This document shows positions 45,801 to 55,309 of a DNA stretch of 64,000 nucleotides, piece by piece; position 1 is the first letter of the stretch, and the number at the start of each line of letters is the position of its first letter. The translations under genes and the position numbers were made by a program. The DNA is from Rhizobium sp. Root482. Its GTDB lineage: Bacteria > Pseudomonadota > Alphaproteobacteria > Rhizobiales > Rhizobiaceae. The DNA lies in NCBI RefSeq assembly GCF_001426565.1, contig NZ_LMFA01000004.1, positions 1-64,000 on the forward strand, written 5' to 3'. Under the pieces are notes generated by a model that made no database searches, was not told the origin of the DNA, and saw only the letters and a program-made list of their open reading frames with translations.

Positions 45801-46407
45801 GTCAGGTGCCGGCATCATGATCGAGGACGAAGATGCGGGTGGAATCGTCGGCTCGGCACTGTTTACACAAAAACCCGCCGGCAATGTCTCGCTGCTGCGC
45901 GGGGCGATCCTGCACCGGTTCCTGCAGGTGCTGCCGGCGATCCCGCCTGCAGAGCGGGAGGCAGCGGCCGAACGCTATCTTGCCCGCTCCGTTCCGCGCT
46001 GGTCGGCGACGGAACGCCAGGCCTTGATCCGGTCCGTGCTGCGGGTGATCGACCATGAAGAGCTTGCGCCCCTGTTTTCCGAAACCAGCCGCGCGGAAGT
46101 GTCGGTCATGGGCACGCTCAAGCTCGGGCGGCGCGAATTCGCCGTGTCCGGCCGGATCGATCGGCTGGCGGTTGCCGGCAACCGGGTGATCATCGCCGAT
46201 TTCAAGACCAACCGGGACATGCCGGAGGGGTCAGACGGGGTGCCCTTCGTTTATCGCGCGCAACTGGCCATCTACCGGGCGCTGCTTCAGCCGCTTTATC
46301 CCGATCACCTGTTTTCGTGCGTGCTGATCTATACCGAGGGGCCACGCGTCGTGACCCTGCCCTCGGACATGCTCGACAGCAGCCTTGTGGAGCTCTCGAC
46401 AAAGTGA
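42841..46407 (+). CDS. addA: AddA, helicase-nuclease subunit of double-strand break repair
   Basis: An 1188-residue UvrD-type helicase with nuclease. Motif I is NAGSGKTHVLTQRVIRL, motif II is HILVDEAQDTSPVQWTII, motif III is FAVGDEKQSIYSFQGA, motif V is VRIMTVHAAKGLEAPVVFLVD, and motif VI is RRLLYVGMTRAADRLIVCG. The C-terminal RecB-family nuclease site is VIIADFKTNRD, with upstream Glu/His elements (GAILHRFLQVL). All catalytic motifs look intact. The start overlaps addB by four bases (ATGA). Confidence 0.97.
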   Translation: MSDDDFGPRDPSPEAWLDWTSSKQAEASDPARSAWVSANAGSGKTHVLTQRVIRLLLSGCRPSAILCLTYTKAAASEMSNRVFVRLAEWVALDDEALDDRIAAIEGKRPDLLKRQEARRLFARALETPGGLKIQTIHAFCEALLHQFPLEANVAGHFSVLDDRASATLLADARRALLTATASEDDRELTEAFATVLDLADDTGLEKLLSAIVANRTPLQAFLDDAGRKGGIDAALRAALELAPDETAEKTIAGSWPLPGLNGAALERYIGTAQSAGGKKVTEFADGLRAAGKILDPLQRFNLLRDLFYTGTGKPKADSTFMSKAMRDRAPDLEALVLAAQDHVAASIDRLNLIAMFEATKAALVLADRLNRDYEDIKKSRSQLDFDDLINRTAALLGRGDASHWIHYKLDQGIDHILVDEAQDTSPVQWTIIQSLAEDFFSGETARGGNRTIFAVGDEKQSIYSFQGARPERFSSESTETARRVAAGGRSFSPIRLQLSFRSTEDVLSAVDTVFENPLHARGLSARHEAVVHASNRVGHPGMVEVWDAIAPADSIQEDDWTAAFDATPEDAPANILAQRIAAVLADWIGRETIIEKNVRRVMQPGDVIVLVRKRDAFVNALTRALKTRQNIPVAGADRLVLTDHIAVQDLLALGRFVLLPQDDLSLAAVLKSPLFDLGEDDIRDLAADRPAAISLWQRLQDFGADEAERYHPALLKLRRYKSLSRTLPVYDFYARILGHDGGRAAFLGRLGSEVSDILDEFLTFALDHEKNGLPGLQAFIAGLEMEAPTVKREQDKERNEVRIMTVHAAKGLEAPVVFLVDGGGRAFNSQHVSGLRMIRKDDRPGAVPLPVWRPPGASSNMLIDADTAELKDAAEEEYRRLLYVGMTRAADRLIVCGYQGKRANPESWHAMVTASLSVDERGRSTPMTLSAGDQQWAGYRWQVSAAARDLGLRDADSTDAGARPQGLPPALSQPLPPQRHLPRPLSPSGAGIMIEDEDAGGIVGSALFTQKPAGNVSLLRGAILHRFLQVLPAIPPAEREAAAERYLARSVPRWSATERQALIRSVLRVIDHEELAPLFSETSRAEVSVMGTLKLGRREFAVSGRIDRLAVAGNRVIIADFKTNRDMPEGSDGVPFVYRAQLAIYRALLQPLYPDHLFSCVLIYTEGPRVVTLPSDMLDSSLVELSTK

Positions 46408-46492
46408 GATAGGAAGCATTGAAAAATCGGCACCCGTCTATCACATCAAGGCAAACGTTCGTTGAACGCGATTTCAAAACAAGGAGCAGCCT

Positions 46493-46816
46493 ATGGCTAC
46501 CGTTAAAGTCGATACATCCAATTTCCAGGATGAAGTCCTCAATTCCGCCGAGCCGGTGATCGTCGATTTCTGGGCGGAATGGTGCGGCCCGTGCAAGATG
46601 ATCGCCCCGAGCCTGGAAGAAATTTCCAACGAGATGGCCGGCAAGGTGAAGGTCGCCAAGGTGAATATCGACGAGAACCCGGAAATCGCCGCCCAGTACG
46701 GCGTGCGCTCCATTCCGACGCTCGCCATGTTCAAGGCCGGCGAAGTGGCTGATATCAAGGTGGGCGCCGCGCCGAAGACGGCGTTGACCTCCTGGATCAA
46801 CAACGCAGCCGCCTGA
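46493..46816 (+). CDS. trxA: Thioredoxin 1
   Basis: A 107-residue thioredoxin with the active site [18 protein letters not shown] (redox pair Cys-Gly-Pro-Cys) and the cis-Pro segment [11 protein letters not shown]. Cytosolic disulfide reductase serving ribonucleotide reductase and other targets. A clear AAGGAG ribosome site lies nine bases before the ATG. It follows addA after 85 bases and ends in a bidirectional terminator. Confidence 0.98.
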   Translation: MATVKVDTSNFQDEVLNSAEPVIVDFWAEWCGPCKMIAPSLEEISNEMAGKVKVAKVNIDENPEIAAQYGVRSIPTLAMFKAGEVADIKVGAAPKTALTSWINNAAA

Positions 46817-46832
46817 TCTCCTTGAATTTACC

Positions 46833-46859
46833 AAAAAGCCCGGGAAACCGGGCTTTTTT
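46833..46859. terminator. Bidirectional terminator between trxA and folC
   Basis: AAAAAGCCCGG (46833-46843), loop GAAA, CCGGGCTTTTT (46848-46858) with a further T. The A-tract on the left gives a T-tract on the minus strand, so it can end both trxA and the convergent folC transcript. Confidence 0.9.
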
Positions 46860-46875
46860 CGTTTCAGAGTATGTT

Positions 46876-48219
46876 TCAGCGCGGCGGCGTGCCGTTGTCG
46901 GCAAGCACGTCGCCGACCAGATAGAGCGAGCCGCCGATCAGGATGCGCGGCGCCACCGGATCGCCGGCAAAAATGGCCGAGATAGCACCAAGCGCATCGG
47001 TGACCGTCGAGATGGCCGCCGCCTCGAACCCGGCCTCGCCCGCATCCTCGGCCAATGCGACCGGATCAATACCCGCATCCGATCCGCGGATCGGCACGGT
47101 GAAGACCTGTTCGGCCAGGCCCTTGAACGCCTTGAAATAGCCGATCGGGTCCTTGGTATTGATCATGCCGATGATCAGGACCAGCGGACGCGGATCTCGC
47201 TCCTCCAGATTGGCCATGGTTTCGGCGATGACCTGACCGGCGCCGGGATTATGGCCGCCATCGACCCAGATTTCCGCGCCCATGGGGCCGAGATTCGCCA
47301 ACCTGCCTTCGCTCAGGCGCTGCAGACGGCCGGGCCATTCCACGGTGGAAAGGCCGGTTTCGATCGCGCCGTCCTGCAATTCGAAGCCGGCCGCCTTGAC
47401 GGCGCGGATGGCGGCGGCGGCATTGGCATATTGATGGCGGCCGGGCAGCCTCGGCAGCGGCAGGTCGGCAAGGCCGAACTCGTCCTGATAGACCAGCCGG
47501 CCGAATTCCTCATAGGCCATGAAATCCTGGCCATAGACCGACATCGGGCATTTCAGCCGTTCGGCGATGGAGACGAGCACCTCGCGCGCCGCGTCCTCCT
47601 CCTGGTGACCGATGACGACCGGGCATTGCGGCTTCATGATGCCAGCCTTTTCGGCGGCGATCAGTTCCACCCTATCGCCAAGATAGGCCTGGTGATCGAG
47701 CGAGATCGGCATGATGACGGAAACGGCGGGAGCCTTGATGACATTGGTCGCATCGAAACGGCCGCCGAGCCCGACCTCGATGATCGCCACATCGGCCGGA
47801 TGCTCGGCAAAGAGCACGAAGGTGACGGCGGTGAGGATTTCGAAAACGGTGATCTTGCGGCCGCCATTGGCTTCGCCGACGCGCCGGACGGCATCCGCCA
47901 GAACCTCGTCCTCGACCAGTTCCCCGCGCCCGCCCTTGCGGCCGATGCGGTAGCGTTCGTGCCAGTTGACCAGATGCGGCGAGGTATGGACATGGACGCT
48001 GAGGCCAGAGGCTTCCAGGATGGCCCGGGAAAAGGCGGTCACCGACCCCTTGCCGTTTGTGCCGGCGACATGGATCACCGGCGGCAGCCTGTCCTGCGGA
48101 TTGCCAAGTTCATCGAGGAGCCGCGTGATCCTGTCGAGCGACAGGTCAAAACCCTTCGGATGCAGGGCAAGCAGCTTGTCGATTTCCCGCCCTGCAAGAC
48201 TCATTTCCGCTGTCGTCAT
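46876..48219 (-). CDS. folC: Folylpolyglutamate synthase / dihydrofolate synthase
   Basis: A 447-residue Mur-ligase-fold enzyme adding glutamate to dihydropteroate and folates. The P-loop is HVAGTNGKGSVTAFSRAIL; other conserved parts are TSPHLVNWHERYRI, DVAIIEVGLGGRFDATNVI and the C-terminal WVDGGHNPGAGQVIAE. It lies 30 bases downstream of accD on the same strand, the accD-folC pairing common in Proteobacteria. Confidence 0.97.
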   Translation of the reverse strand: MTTAEMSLAGREIDKLLALHPKGFDLSLDRITRLLDELGNPQDRLPPVIHVAGTNGKGSVTAFSRAILEASGLSVHVHTSPHLVNWHERYRIGRKGGRGELVEDEVLADAVRRVGEANGGRKITVFEILTAVTFVLFAEHPADVAIIEVGLGGRFDATNVIKAPAVSVIMPISLDHQAYLGDRVELIAAEKAGIMKPQCPVVIGHQEEDAAREVLVSIAERLKCPMSVYGQDFMAYEEFGRLVYQDEFGLADLPLPRLPGRHQYANAAAAIRAVKAAGFELQDGAIETGLSTVEWPGRLQRLSEGRLANLGPMGAEIWVDGGHNPGAGQVIAETMANLEERDPRPLVLIIGMINTKDPIGYFKAFKGLAEQVFTVPIRGSDAGIDPVALAEDAGEAGFEAAAISTVTDALGAISAIFAGDPVAPRILIGGSLYLVGDVLADNGTPPR

Positions 48220-48249
48220 TCTCGTTTTCCTGAAGGGCTGCGGCGCCGA

Positions 48250-49170
48250 TCAGGCGATGGCGGCGATCGGCATGGTGGAAACGGCGGAACCACCATTGAG
48301 CTTGGCGGCATCGACCGGCTTCTTCATCAGGATTTTCAGCGTCCGCGCCAGCGTATCCGGAATATCGTGACGCTTGATCACCATGTCGATCATGCCGTGC
48401 TCCATCAGATATTCCGACGTCTGAAAGCCCTCGGGCAGCTTTTCTCGGATGGTCTGCTCGATGACGCGCTTGCCGGCAAAGCAGATTTCAGCGCCCGGCT
48501 CGGCCAGGTGCAGGTCTCCAAGCATCGCATAGGAGGCGGTTACGCCACCGGTGGTCGGATTGGTGAGCACGACGATGTAGGGCAGGCCCGCTTCCTTGAG
48601 CATCTGCACGGCCACGGTGGTGCGCGGCAATTGCATGAGGGACAATATGCCTTCCTGCATGCGGGCACCGCCCGAAGCCGGGAACATCACCAAGGGGCAT
48701 TTTTCCGCGATCGCCCGCTCGAAGGCCTTGATGATCGCCTCGCCGGCGGCAATGCCCAGCGAACCGCCCATGAAGCTGAATTCGTGGACGACACCGACCA
48801 GCTTGACGCCGCGGCAGTGGCCGACGCCGGCGACGATCGTGTCCTCCAGATCGGTCTTTACCCGGCTATCGCGCAGCCTATCGACATATTTCTTCGAATC
48901 GCGGAACTTCAGCGGGTCCTGCGCCACTTTCGGCTGCGGCAGGGCCTCGTAGACGCCATCGTCGAACAGATCTTTCAACCGCGCCTTGGCCGGCATCTTC
49001 ATATGATAGCCGGAGGCGGGAATGACCCATTTGTTTTCCTCGAGATCGCGGTGAAACACCATCTCGCCGGTTTCCGGGCACTTGATCCAGAGATTGTCCG
49101 GAACTTCCCGGCGGCCGAGCATCGAGTTGATCTTCGGGCGAACGTAATTGGTGATCCAGTTCAAATCCAA
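48250..49170 (-). CDS. accD: Acetyl-CoA carboxylase carboxyltransferase subunit beta (degenerate zinc ribbon)
   Basis: A 306-residue AccD, the beta half of the carboxyltransferase that makes malonyl-CoA for fatty acid synthesis. The crotonase-type core is well kept: [36 protein letters not shown] and [24 protein letters not shown]. The N-terminal four-Cys zinc ribbon of E. coli AccD is not: only Cys31 in [14 protein letters not shown] remains, with Thr34, Ile50 and Ser53 at the other ligand positions. This loss appears to be general in rhizobial AccD. A catalytic subunit regardless; the RNA-binding role proposed for the E. coli zinc finger would be lost. Confidence 0.96.
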   Translation of the reverse strand: MDLNWITNYVRPKINSMLGRREVPDNLWIKCPETGEMVFHRDLEENKWVIPASGYHMKMPAKARLKDLFDDGVYEALPQPKVAQDPLKFRDSKKYVDRLRDSRVKTDLEDTIVAGVGHCRGVKLVGVVHEFSFMGGSLGIAAGEAIIKAFERAIAEKCPLVMFPASGGARMQEGILSLMQLPRTTVAVQMLKEAGLPYIVVLTNPTTGGVTASYAMLGDLHLAEPGAEICFAGKRVIEQTIREKLPEGFQTSEYLMEHGMIDMVIKRHDIPDTLARTLKILMKKPVDAAKLNGGSAVSTMPIAAIA

Positions 49171-49290
49171 ACTCCTGAATATTCATGGGCGGCGTGGCTC
49201 GATCCGCTTCGGCTGCGAAGCAGGATCGGTCGCGTCGTCATCCGGAAATCGCGTTGCGGTTTCCAGCACCTTGCCCGTTAATCTGGGCAT

Positions 49291-50130
49291 TTATTCGGCT
49301 GCGGCAAGCCTTGCGGAACGGACGCCTGCCGAAAGGCCGCGCACCAGCGTTTCCACGCCCGGCACGGTGGCTTCCGTCGATTTGCCGTCACCGGTCAGGC
49401 TGGATGCCACCTGGTTGACGATGGCCGTGCCGACCACCACCCCATCCGCGGAAGCGCCGATGGCCTGCGCGTGTTCGGCCGTCTTGACGCCGAAGCCGAC
49501 GCAGACCGGCAGTTTCGTATGGCTCTTGATCCGCGCAACCGCGCCGCCGATAAGGCCGGGATCGGGCAGCGCCGAGCCGGTAATACCGTTCATCGAGACA
49601 TAATAGACGAAACCGGAGGTATTTTCGAGAACCTTCGGCAAACGCTTGTCGTCGGTGGTCGGCGTCGCCAGGCGGATGAAGTTGATATCCTTGCGCAAGG
49701 CCGGAATGCAGAGTTCGTCATCCATTTCCGGCGGCAGATCGACGACGATCAGGCCATCGATACCGCAGGCCAGCGCGTCGTCGAGAAAGCGTTCGACGCC
49801 GTAGATATAGATCGGATTGTAATAGCCCATCAGGACGATCGGCGTCTTCGCGTCGTCTTCCCGAAAGAGACGGGCGATTTCCAGGGTCCTGGCCAGCGTC
49901 TGGCCGCCCTTCAGCGCCCGCTGGCCGGCCAGTTGGATCGCCGGGCCATCTGCCATCGGATCGGAAAAGGGCATGCCCAGTTCGATGATGTCCGATCCTG
50001 CCGTCGGCAGCGCCTTCATGATGGCGAGCGAGGTGTCGAAATCCGGGTCGCCAGCCATGAAGTAGGTGACGAGCGCCGGGCGCCCCTCGGCCGCCAGATC
50101 GGCAAATCGTTTGTCCATGCGTGCGGTCAT
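49291..50130 (-). CDS. trpA: Tryptophan synthase alpha chain
   Basis: A 279-residue TIM-barrel lyase cleaving indole-3-glycerol phosphate. Conserved parts are [35 protein letters not shown] (catalytic Glu), [15 protein letters not shown] and [14 protein letters not shown]. It lies four bases downstream of trpB and completes a trpF-trpB-trpA operon; other trp genes are not in the window. Confidence 0.98.
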   Translation of the reverse strand: MTARMDKRFADLAAEGRPALVTYFMAGDPDFDTSLAIMKALPTAGSDIIELGMPFSDPMADGPAIQLAGQRALKGGQTLARTLEIARLFREDDAKTPIVLMGYYNPIYIYGVERFLDDALACGIDGLIVVDLPPEMDDELCIPALRKDINFIRLATPTTDDKRLPKVLENTSGFVYYVSMNGITGSALPDPGLIGGAVARIKSHTKLPVCVGFGVKTAEHAQAIGASADGVVVGTAIVNQVASSLTGDGKSTEATVPGVETLVRGLSAGVRSARLAAAE

Positions 50131-50134
50131 GCGC

Positions 50135-51355
50135 TTAAAGCCCCATACCCAGTAACTTGCCGACGGTGAAGATGTCCTTGTCGCCGCGGCCGGAGAGGTT
50201 CATCAGGATGATCTGGTCCTTGCCCATCTTTGGCGCCCGCTTGATCACTTCGGCGATCGCGTGGCTCGGCTCCAGCGCCGGAATGATGCCCTCGAGGCGG
50301 GTCAGCAGCTGAAAGGCCTCCAGCGCCTCATGGTCCATGATCGGCACATATTCGGCGCGGCCGATATCGGAAAGCCAGGAATGTTCCGGCCCGATGCCCG
50401 GATAGTCGAGGCCGGCCGAAATCGAATGGCCTTCCTTGATCTGGCCGTCGCCGTTCTGGAGCAGATAGGTGCGGTTGCCGTGCAGCACGCCCGGCGAGCC
50501 GGCGGTGATCGAGGCGCAGTGCTCCTCGCCGTCCAGCCCCTTGCCACCGGCCTCGACGCCGACGATCTTGACCGAGGCATCGTCGAGGAACGGATGGAAA
50601 ATGCCGATGGCGTTGGAGCCGCCGCCCACCGCCGCGATGACGACATCGGGCAGCCGGCCTTCGGCTTCGAGAATCTGCGCGCGCGCTTCCGTGCCGATCA
50701 CCGCCTGGAAATCGCGGACCATTTCCGGATAGGGATGCGGGCCGGCGGCGGTGCCGATCAGGTAATAGGTATCGTCGACATTGGTGACCCAGTCGCGCAA
50801 CGCCTCGTTCATGGCATCCTTCAGCGTGCCGGAACCGGCCGTCACCGGTTTCACCTCGGCGCCGAGCAATTTCATGCGGAACACGTTCGGCGCCTGCCGC
50901 TCGACATCGGTGGCGCCCATATAGACGACGCAGGGCAGGCCGAAGCGGGCAGCCACGGTCGCTGATGCGACGCCGTGCTGGCCGGCGCCGGTTTCGGCGA
51001 TGATGCGGGTCTTGCCCATGCGCTTGGCCAGCAATATCTGGCCGATGCAATTGTTGATCTTGTGCGAGCCGGTATGGTTCAGCTCTTCGCGCTTGAAATA
51101 GATCTTAGCGCCGCCGAGTTCCGCCGTCAGGCGTTCGGCGAAATAGAGCGGGCTCGGGCGGCCGATATAATGGGCGCCGAGATGCTTGAGTTCGGCCTGG
51201 AACTGCGGATCGGTCTTGGCCCGGTCCCATTCGGCCTGCAGATCGAGGATCAGCGGCATCAGCGTTTCGGCGACGAAACGCCCGCCGAATATGCCGAAGC
51301 GGCCGTCTTCGTCGGGGCCTGATCTAAACGAATTCAGTTTTGGCGTCTCGTTCAC
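50135..51355 (-). CDS. trpB: Tryptophan synthase beta chain
   Basis: A 406-residue PLP enzyme joining indole and serine. The PLP Lys lies in [16 protein letters not shown], the phosphate-binding loop is [13 protein letters not shown], and the COMM-domain Asp/Glu region [17 protein letters not shown] is intact. The ATG overlaps the trpF stop by four bases, and the tail ends LLGMGL shortly before trpA. Confidence 0.98.
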   Translation of the reverse strand: MNETPKLNSFRSGPDEDGRFGIFGGRFVAETLMPLILDLQAEWDRAKTDPQFQAELKHLGAHYIGRPSPLYFAERLTAELGGAKIYFKREELNHTGSHKINNCIGQILLAKRMGKTRIIAETGAGQHGVASATVAARFGLPCVVYMGATDVERQAPNVFRMKLLGAEVKPVTAGSGTLKDAMNEALRDWVTNVDDTYYLIGTAAGPHPYPEMVRDFQAVIGTEARAQILEAEGRLPDVVIAAVGGGSNAIGIFHPFLDDASVKIVGVEAGGKGLDGEEHCASITAGSPGVLHGNRTYLLQNGDGQIKEGHSISAGLDYPGIGPEHSWLSDIGRAEYVPIMDHEALEAFQLLTRLEGIIPALEPSHAIAEVIKRAPKMGKDQIILMNLSGRGDKDIFTVGKLLGMGL

Positions 51356-52032
51356 CTGTTTTCCCCTGCCCTGTTTCCCGCCATGTCCGCCTCGGCGCGG
51401 ACAACGGCCTGGAAAAATTCTTCCATGCGCTTCAAATCCTTGACGCCCGGCGCGCTTTCGACGCCCGAGGATATATCGACGGCCCTGGCACCCGTCAGGG
51501 CAAGGGCTTCGCCGATATTGTCCGCGTTCAACCCACCGGAAAGCATGTAATCGAGGCCCGGGTCAAGCGCGGCGAGCAGGCGCCAGTCGAAAGTGACGCC
51601 ATTGCCGCCCGGCAGGTCCGAGCCCTTAGGCGGCTTTGCATCGAACAGGAACCGGTCGGCAATGCCGATATAGGGCTCGATCCGTCTCAGATCGTCCGCC
51701 TCGCGCACCGAGAACGCCTTGATCACCGGCAGCCCGTAGACCGCCTTGACCGTCAGCACCCGCTCGGGGGTTTCGCTGCCGTGAAGCTGCAGCATATCGG
51801 GCGACAGCGCCGAGACGATCTCGTCGAGTTCGTCGCTTCCGGCATCGACCGTGACGGCGACGATCCTGGCCCTGCCGCGAATGCGCTCGGCAAGACGGCC
51901 GGCATCGTCGGGCTCGATATTGCGCGGGCTCTTCGGAAAGAAGATGAAGCCGGTATGAGCAGCACCCAGCGCCACTGCACGATCCACTGCCTCGACGGTC
52001 TTCAGCCCACAAATTTTCACTTCCGTTTTCAT
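51352..52032 (-). CDS. trpF: Phosphoribosylanthranilate isomerase
   Basis: A 226-residue barrel isomerase, Amadori rearrangement step of tryptophan synthesis. The general base Cys is in VKICGLKT near the N-terminus; the acid Asp is expected in [17 protein letters not shown], and the phosphate loop is [18 protein letters not shown] 52032 gives the family start [11 protein letters not shown]; the open frame to 52110 is not homologous-looking. First gene of trpFBA. Confidence 0.97.
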   Translation of the reverse strand: MKTEVKICGLKTVEAVDRAVALGAAHTGFIFFPKSPRNIEPDDAGRLAERIRGRARIVAVTVDAGSDELDEIVSALSPDMLQLHGSETPERVLTVKAVYGLPVIKAFSVREADDLRRIEPYIGIADRFLFDAKPPKGSDLPGGNGVTFDWRLLAALDPGLDYMLSGGLNADNIGEALALTGARAVDISSGVESAPGVKDLKRMEEFFQAVVRAEADMAGNRAGENR

Positions 52033-52163
52033 GCAAGCGACGTGCCATGAAATGGTCCGCAAGTCGAGCGTAAACACGCCGAACGGCGGCGCGAACGGTG
52101 CTCCAACCATTGCATATGCCGGGTCATGCGCCCATATCGCGGGTGACGATCACGGAGAACATC

Positions 52164-52364
52164 ATGCGCCTGCTGCTTGCCCTTATTCTGCCCTGGCTTC
52201 AATTCTTTACCATCGGCCGGCCCATTGCGGGCATCATCTGCCTTATCCTGCAGATCACGCTGATCGGATGGATTCCAGCTGCAATCTGGTCAGTCTATGC
52301 TCTGAGCCAGTACAAGACGGACGAGAAGATCCGCGAAGCGCTGGGCAACCAGTATCGTCGTTAA
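52164..52364 (+). CDS. YqaE/Pmp3 family small membrane protein
   Basis: A 66-residue protein with two hydrophobic segments (LLLALILPWLQFFTIG and IAGIICLILQITLIGWIPAAIWSVYAL) and a short charged tail (SQYKTDEKIREALGNQYRR). This matches the Pmp3/YqaE proteolipid family linked to membrane potential and stress in yeast and plants; the bacterial role is undefined. GGAG precedes the ATG at 52164 by about eight bases. It is the only plus-strand gene between 46.9 and 64 kb. Confidence 0.85.
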   Translation: MRLLLALILPWLQFFTIGRPIAGIICLILQITLIGWIPAAIWSVYALSQYKTDEKIREALGNQYRR

Positions 52365-52370
52365 AATCGA

Positions 52371-53129
52371 TCAATCGAAATCGATCGCATGCAGCATGGT
52401 GCCGTTGCGCTTCAGCCAGCGCTTGGCGTCTTCCATGGCCGGGCAAAGCTCCTCGCACAGATCCCAGAAATCCGGGCCGTGGTTCATCTCGCGCAGATGC
52501 GCGACCTCATGGGCGGCGAGATAGTCGATCACCTTTGGCGGGGCCATGACGATGCGCCAGGAAAAGCTCAAGGCGCCATCGGCGGCGCAGGAACCCCAAC
52601 GGCTCCTCGTATCCTTGAGGCTGAGCGATTTCACCTTGCGGCCGACCATCCGCGCATGGATCTTGACGAGATGCTCAAGGTCGCCACGAGCTTCCTTCTT
52701 CAGAAAATCGGCGATCCGGCGGCGCAGATGTTCCGGCGCGCCGCTGACGCGCAGCACCGGCTCCTCATCGACAATGATCGCCTCGGTCAGGCCGCGCAGC
52801 TTGCCGGTGCGCTCGATCCGGTGGGCGACGCCGCGCAACAGGATCGTGCCGCCCTCTTCCAGGACGCTTTCGCCGGAAAATCGCGCCAGCTTGGTCATCA
52901 ACCAGCCCTGGTGGCGATCGAGGAAGGCATTGATCTCGCGCTCGGGCAGGCCGGCGGGAATGGTCATCTTCAGGGCCCGGCCGCCCGGCTCTATGCGCAG
53001 CGTCATGCGGGTGGCGCGGGCATTCTGGCGAATGGTCAGCGGCATGGCCTTGCCGGCCACGTCGATCACCCGCTGCACCGGCGGCGGCGGAGACTTTTGC
53101 GGGCGCGACTTTCGAAGCAGAGAAAACAT
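52371..53129 (-). CDS. YgjP-type zinc metallopeptidase (M48-like, DUF45)
   Basis: A 252-residue protein with the zinc site AAHEVAHLREMNHGPDFW (HExxH plus a third His), preceded by the family strand LKDTRSRWGSCAADGALSFSW. This is the WLM/SprT-like YgjP family found beside or within DNA and stress-response contexts, with no defined substrate. The N-terminal third (LTIRQNARATRMTLRIEPGG) is the small barrel domain usual in the family. ATG 53129 is preferred to the far-upstream frame start at 53192, which overlaps the terminator at 53190-53225. Confidence 0.9.
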   Translation of the reverse strand: MFSLLRKSRPQKSPPPPVQRVIDVAGKAMPLTIRQNARATRMTLRIEPGGRALKMTIPAGLPEREINAFLDRHQGWLMTKLARFSGESVLEEGGTILLRGVAHRIERTGKLRGLTEAIIVDEEPVLRVSGAPEHLRRRIADFLKKEARGDLEHLVKIHARMVGRKVKSLSLKDTRSRWGSCAADGALSFSWRIVMAPPKVIDYLAAHEVAHLREMNHGPDFWDLCEELCPAMEDAKRWLKRNGTMLHAIDFD

Positions 53130-53189
53130 GAAGCCTTGATAACCGATTCGCTCAACGGGCGCATGATGGCCAAGGTGCGGAGCCATGAT

Positions 53190-53225
53190 CAAAAAGAAAA
53201 ACCGGCATCGGGGAGGATGCCGGTT
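53190..53225 (-). terminator. Rho-independent terminator of the DUF2852 gene
   Basis: AACCGGCATC (53200-53209) and GATGCCGGTT (53216-53225) with a six-base loop. On the minus strand the stem is followed by TTTCTTTTT. It lies 24 bases after the DUF2852 stop. Confidence 0.85.
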
Positions 53226-53248
53226 CTGGTGGTCTTGCGAAGCCTGGT

Positions 53249-53683
53249 TCAGCGCGCCGGAAAGCCGGGAACCGAACCGGGGCCTGCGCCGCCGGAATTG
53301 CGATCGCGCATGAAGCGGTCGAAATCTTCCTGGTCCTTGGCGCGGCGCAATTCGCGGACATATTCGTCGAACTGCTCGCGCATTTCGTCGAGCTTGCGGC
53401 GCTCCTCGTCAAGGCGGGCCAGTTCGGCATCGCGCCAGTCGTCGAAGGCGACATTGCCGGTGCCGAAGCTCGCACGGCCATAACGCTGTCCCTTGCGCTT
53501 GAAGGACGAACAAAACCCGTCGACGGTGTCATTCGCATCCTTCTTGAAGGTCTTCAGCTTTTCGCCGAACAGGATATAGGCGAGCATCGCAAGCCCGAGC
53601 GGCCAGAAAACCACAAAACCGAGCACCATCATGGCAATGGTCGCTGGCGTCCAGTCCGGACGGATCAATGCAGATTGGTTCAT
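53249..53683 (-). CDS. DUF2852 family membrane protein
   Basis: A 144-residue protein with one hydrophobic hairpin (ATIAMMVLGFVVFWPLGLAMLAYILFG, residues about 14-40) followed by a long charged coiled-coil (RLDEERRKLDEMREQFDEYVRELRRAKD) and a Gly-rich tail. This is the DUF2852 architecture, restricted to alphaproteobacteria and of unknown function. ATG 53683 (MNQSALIRPDW) is the family start. It forms its own unit between two hairpins. Confidence 0.85.
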   Translation of the reverse strand: MNQSALIRPDWTPATIAMMVLGFVVFWPLGLAMLAYILFGEKLKTFKKDANDTVDGFCSSFKRKGQRYGRASFGTGNVAFDDWRDAELARLDEERRKLDEMREQFDEYVRELRRAKDQEDFDRFMRDRNSGGAGPGSVPGFPAR

Positions 53684-53697
53684 GTTGAGAGTCCTCG

Positions 53698-53729
53698 CTA
53701 AAAGTGGGCCTCCTTCTTCGGGCCCGCTT
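53698..53729 (-). terminator. Possible terminator of phaZ
   Basis: On the minus strand GCGGGCC, ten bases, GGCCCAC (one mismatch), then TTTT. It lies about 100 bases past the phaZ stop and just upstream of the DUF2852 gene. Weak. Confidence 0.4.
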
Positions 53730-53828
53730 ATTACGAGATGGGAATAGGCCAGGTGCCGCGCAAGGCAGATCGCCGCGAAATCCGGCAAACGCCTGATAAC
53801 GCCTCAGGAAATCGGTACTCTTTCCGGC

Positions 53829-55103
53829 TCAGCCGGACTTTCCGCCCTTGATCACCCGGCGCACCGGCCGGGCTTCCCGCGCGTGCCGGCGCTGGAAGGC
53901 GAGGATGCGCGGGGCGATTTCCCGGCGGAAGCGAGAGCCGTTGAAGACGCCGTAATGGCCGACATCGGGCTGCATGTAATGCTCGCGCATGCGATCGGGG
54001 ATATGGGTGCAGATGGTCTGCGCCGCCTCGGTCTGGCCGAGGCCGGAGATATCGTCGTTTTCGCCCTCCACCGTGAGCAGCGCCACCTTGCGGATCGCGC
54101 TCGTGTCCACTTTCCGGCCTCGATGCATCATCTCGCCTTTCGGAAGCGCATGTCGCATGAAGACGACATCGACGGTCTGCAGGTAGAATTCGGCGGTCAG
54201 GTCCATGACGGCCATGTATTCGTCGTAGAAATCGCGGTGCTTTTCCGCGGCATCGCCGTCATTCCTAACCAGATGCTCGAAGAAATCCCGGGTGGCCGTC
54301 AGATGCCGGTCGAGATTCATCGACATGAATCCGGAAAGCTGCAGGAAGCCCGGATAGACCGGGCGCATGAAGCCGGGCTGTGGAAACGGCACGGGCATGA
54401 CGACATTGTCGCGGAACCAGGAAAGCGGCTTTTCCTTGGCCAGTTGGTTGACCGCCGTCGGATTAATCCGCGTATCGATCGGCCCGCCCATCAGCGTCAT
54501 CGTGGAGGGCGACAGCGGATCGTCATCGGCTTCCATCAGCGCCACGGCGGCAAGAACCGGCACGGCCGGCTGACAGACGGCGATGACATGCGTGTCGGGC
54601 CCCAGAACATGCAGCATCTGGATGACATAGTCGATATAATCGTCGAGATCGAACGTGCCGTCGGTGAGCGGCACCATGCGCGCATCGACCCAATCGGTGA
54701 TGTAGATGTCCGATTGCGGCAAAAGCGTCTCGACGGTGCCGCGCAACAGGGTGGCATAGTGACCGGACATGGGCGCGACGATCAGCACCTTGGGGTCAGT
54801 GGGCCGGCTTTTCGGCAGGGCACGCTCGAAATGGACGAGGTTGCAGAAGGGCTGGCGCCAGACGATCTTTTGCCGCACGCCAACCGGATTTCCATCGGCG
54901 GTGGTTTCGGAAATACCGAATTCCGGCTTGCCGTAGCGCCGCGTCGTGCGCTCGAAAACCTCGAGGCTGGCGGCGGCGGCGCGGCCGAACGGGGTCTGGG
55001 ACAGCGGATTGAGCGGATTGGCATAGGCGAGCCGCATCGCATCGGCCGCGGCCCGCCAGGGGGCCATCATCGCATGATTGAGCTCGAAAAGCTGATAGAA
55101 CAT
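53829..55103 (-). CDS. phaZ: Intracellular poly(3-hydroxybutyrate) depolymerase
   Basis: A 424-residue alpha/beta-hydrolase of the intracellular PhaZ family that mobilises PHB granules. The nucleophile elbow is HVIAVCQPAVPVLAA, with Cys177 in place of the Ser of secreted depolymerases, as in Ralstonia PhaZ. The N-terminal MFYQLFELNHAMMAPWRAAAD and the C-terminal PDVGHYGVFNGSRFRREI (catalytic His) are characteristic. ATG 55103 is the family start; 63 extra open codons upstream are not. No PHB synthase is in the window. Confidence 0.95.
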   Translation of the reverse strand: MFYQLFELNHAMMAPWRAAADAMRLAYANPLNPLSQTPFGRAAAASLEVFERTTRRYGKPEFGISETTADGNPVGVRQKIVWRQPFCNLVHFERALPKSRPTDPKVLIVAPMSGHYATLLRGTVETLLPQSDIYITDWVDARMVPLTDGTFDLDDYIDYVIQMLHVLGPDTHVIAVCQPAVPVLAAVALMEADDDPLSPSTMTLMGGPIDTRINPTAVNQLAKEKPLSWFRDNVVMPVPFPQPGFMRPVYPGFLQLSGFMSMNLDRHLTATRDFFEHLVRNDGDAAEKHRDFYDEYMAVMDLTAEFYLQTVDVVFMRHALPKGEMMHRGRKVDTSAIRKVALLTVEGENDDISGLGQTEAAQTICTHIPDRMREHYMQPDVGHYGVFNGSRFRREIAPRILAFQRRHAREARPVRRVIKGGKSG

Positions 55104-55309
55104 CGCAGGCGGTCTCCTTGGCACTCTGACGACAACGCCGCTCAACCGGAGGCAAGCCTGCATTCCCGTGCTGTCCCGCAGCTCAGGTGGCTGAACAGTA
55201 GCATTTTTCTTGTGCAACGCAACAAATATGCTTTTGACGCGACGGGACAAGCCCTGCCGTCTCGGCGCATCGGCGATCCTGAAGACGGACACTTGTCCGA
55301 AACTGCCTT

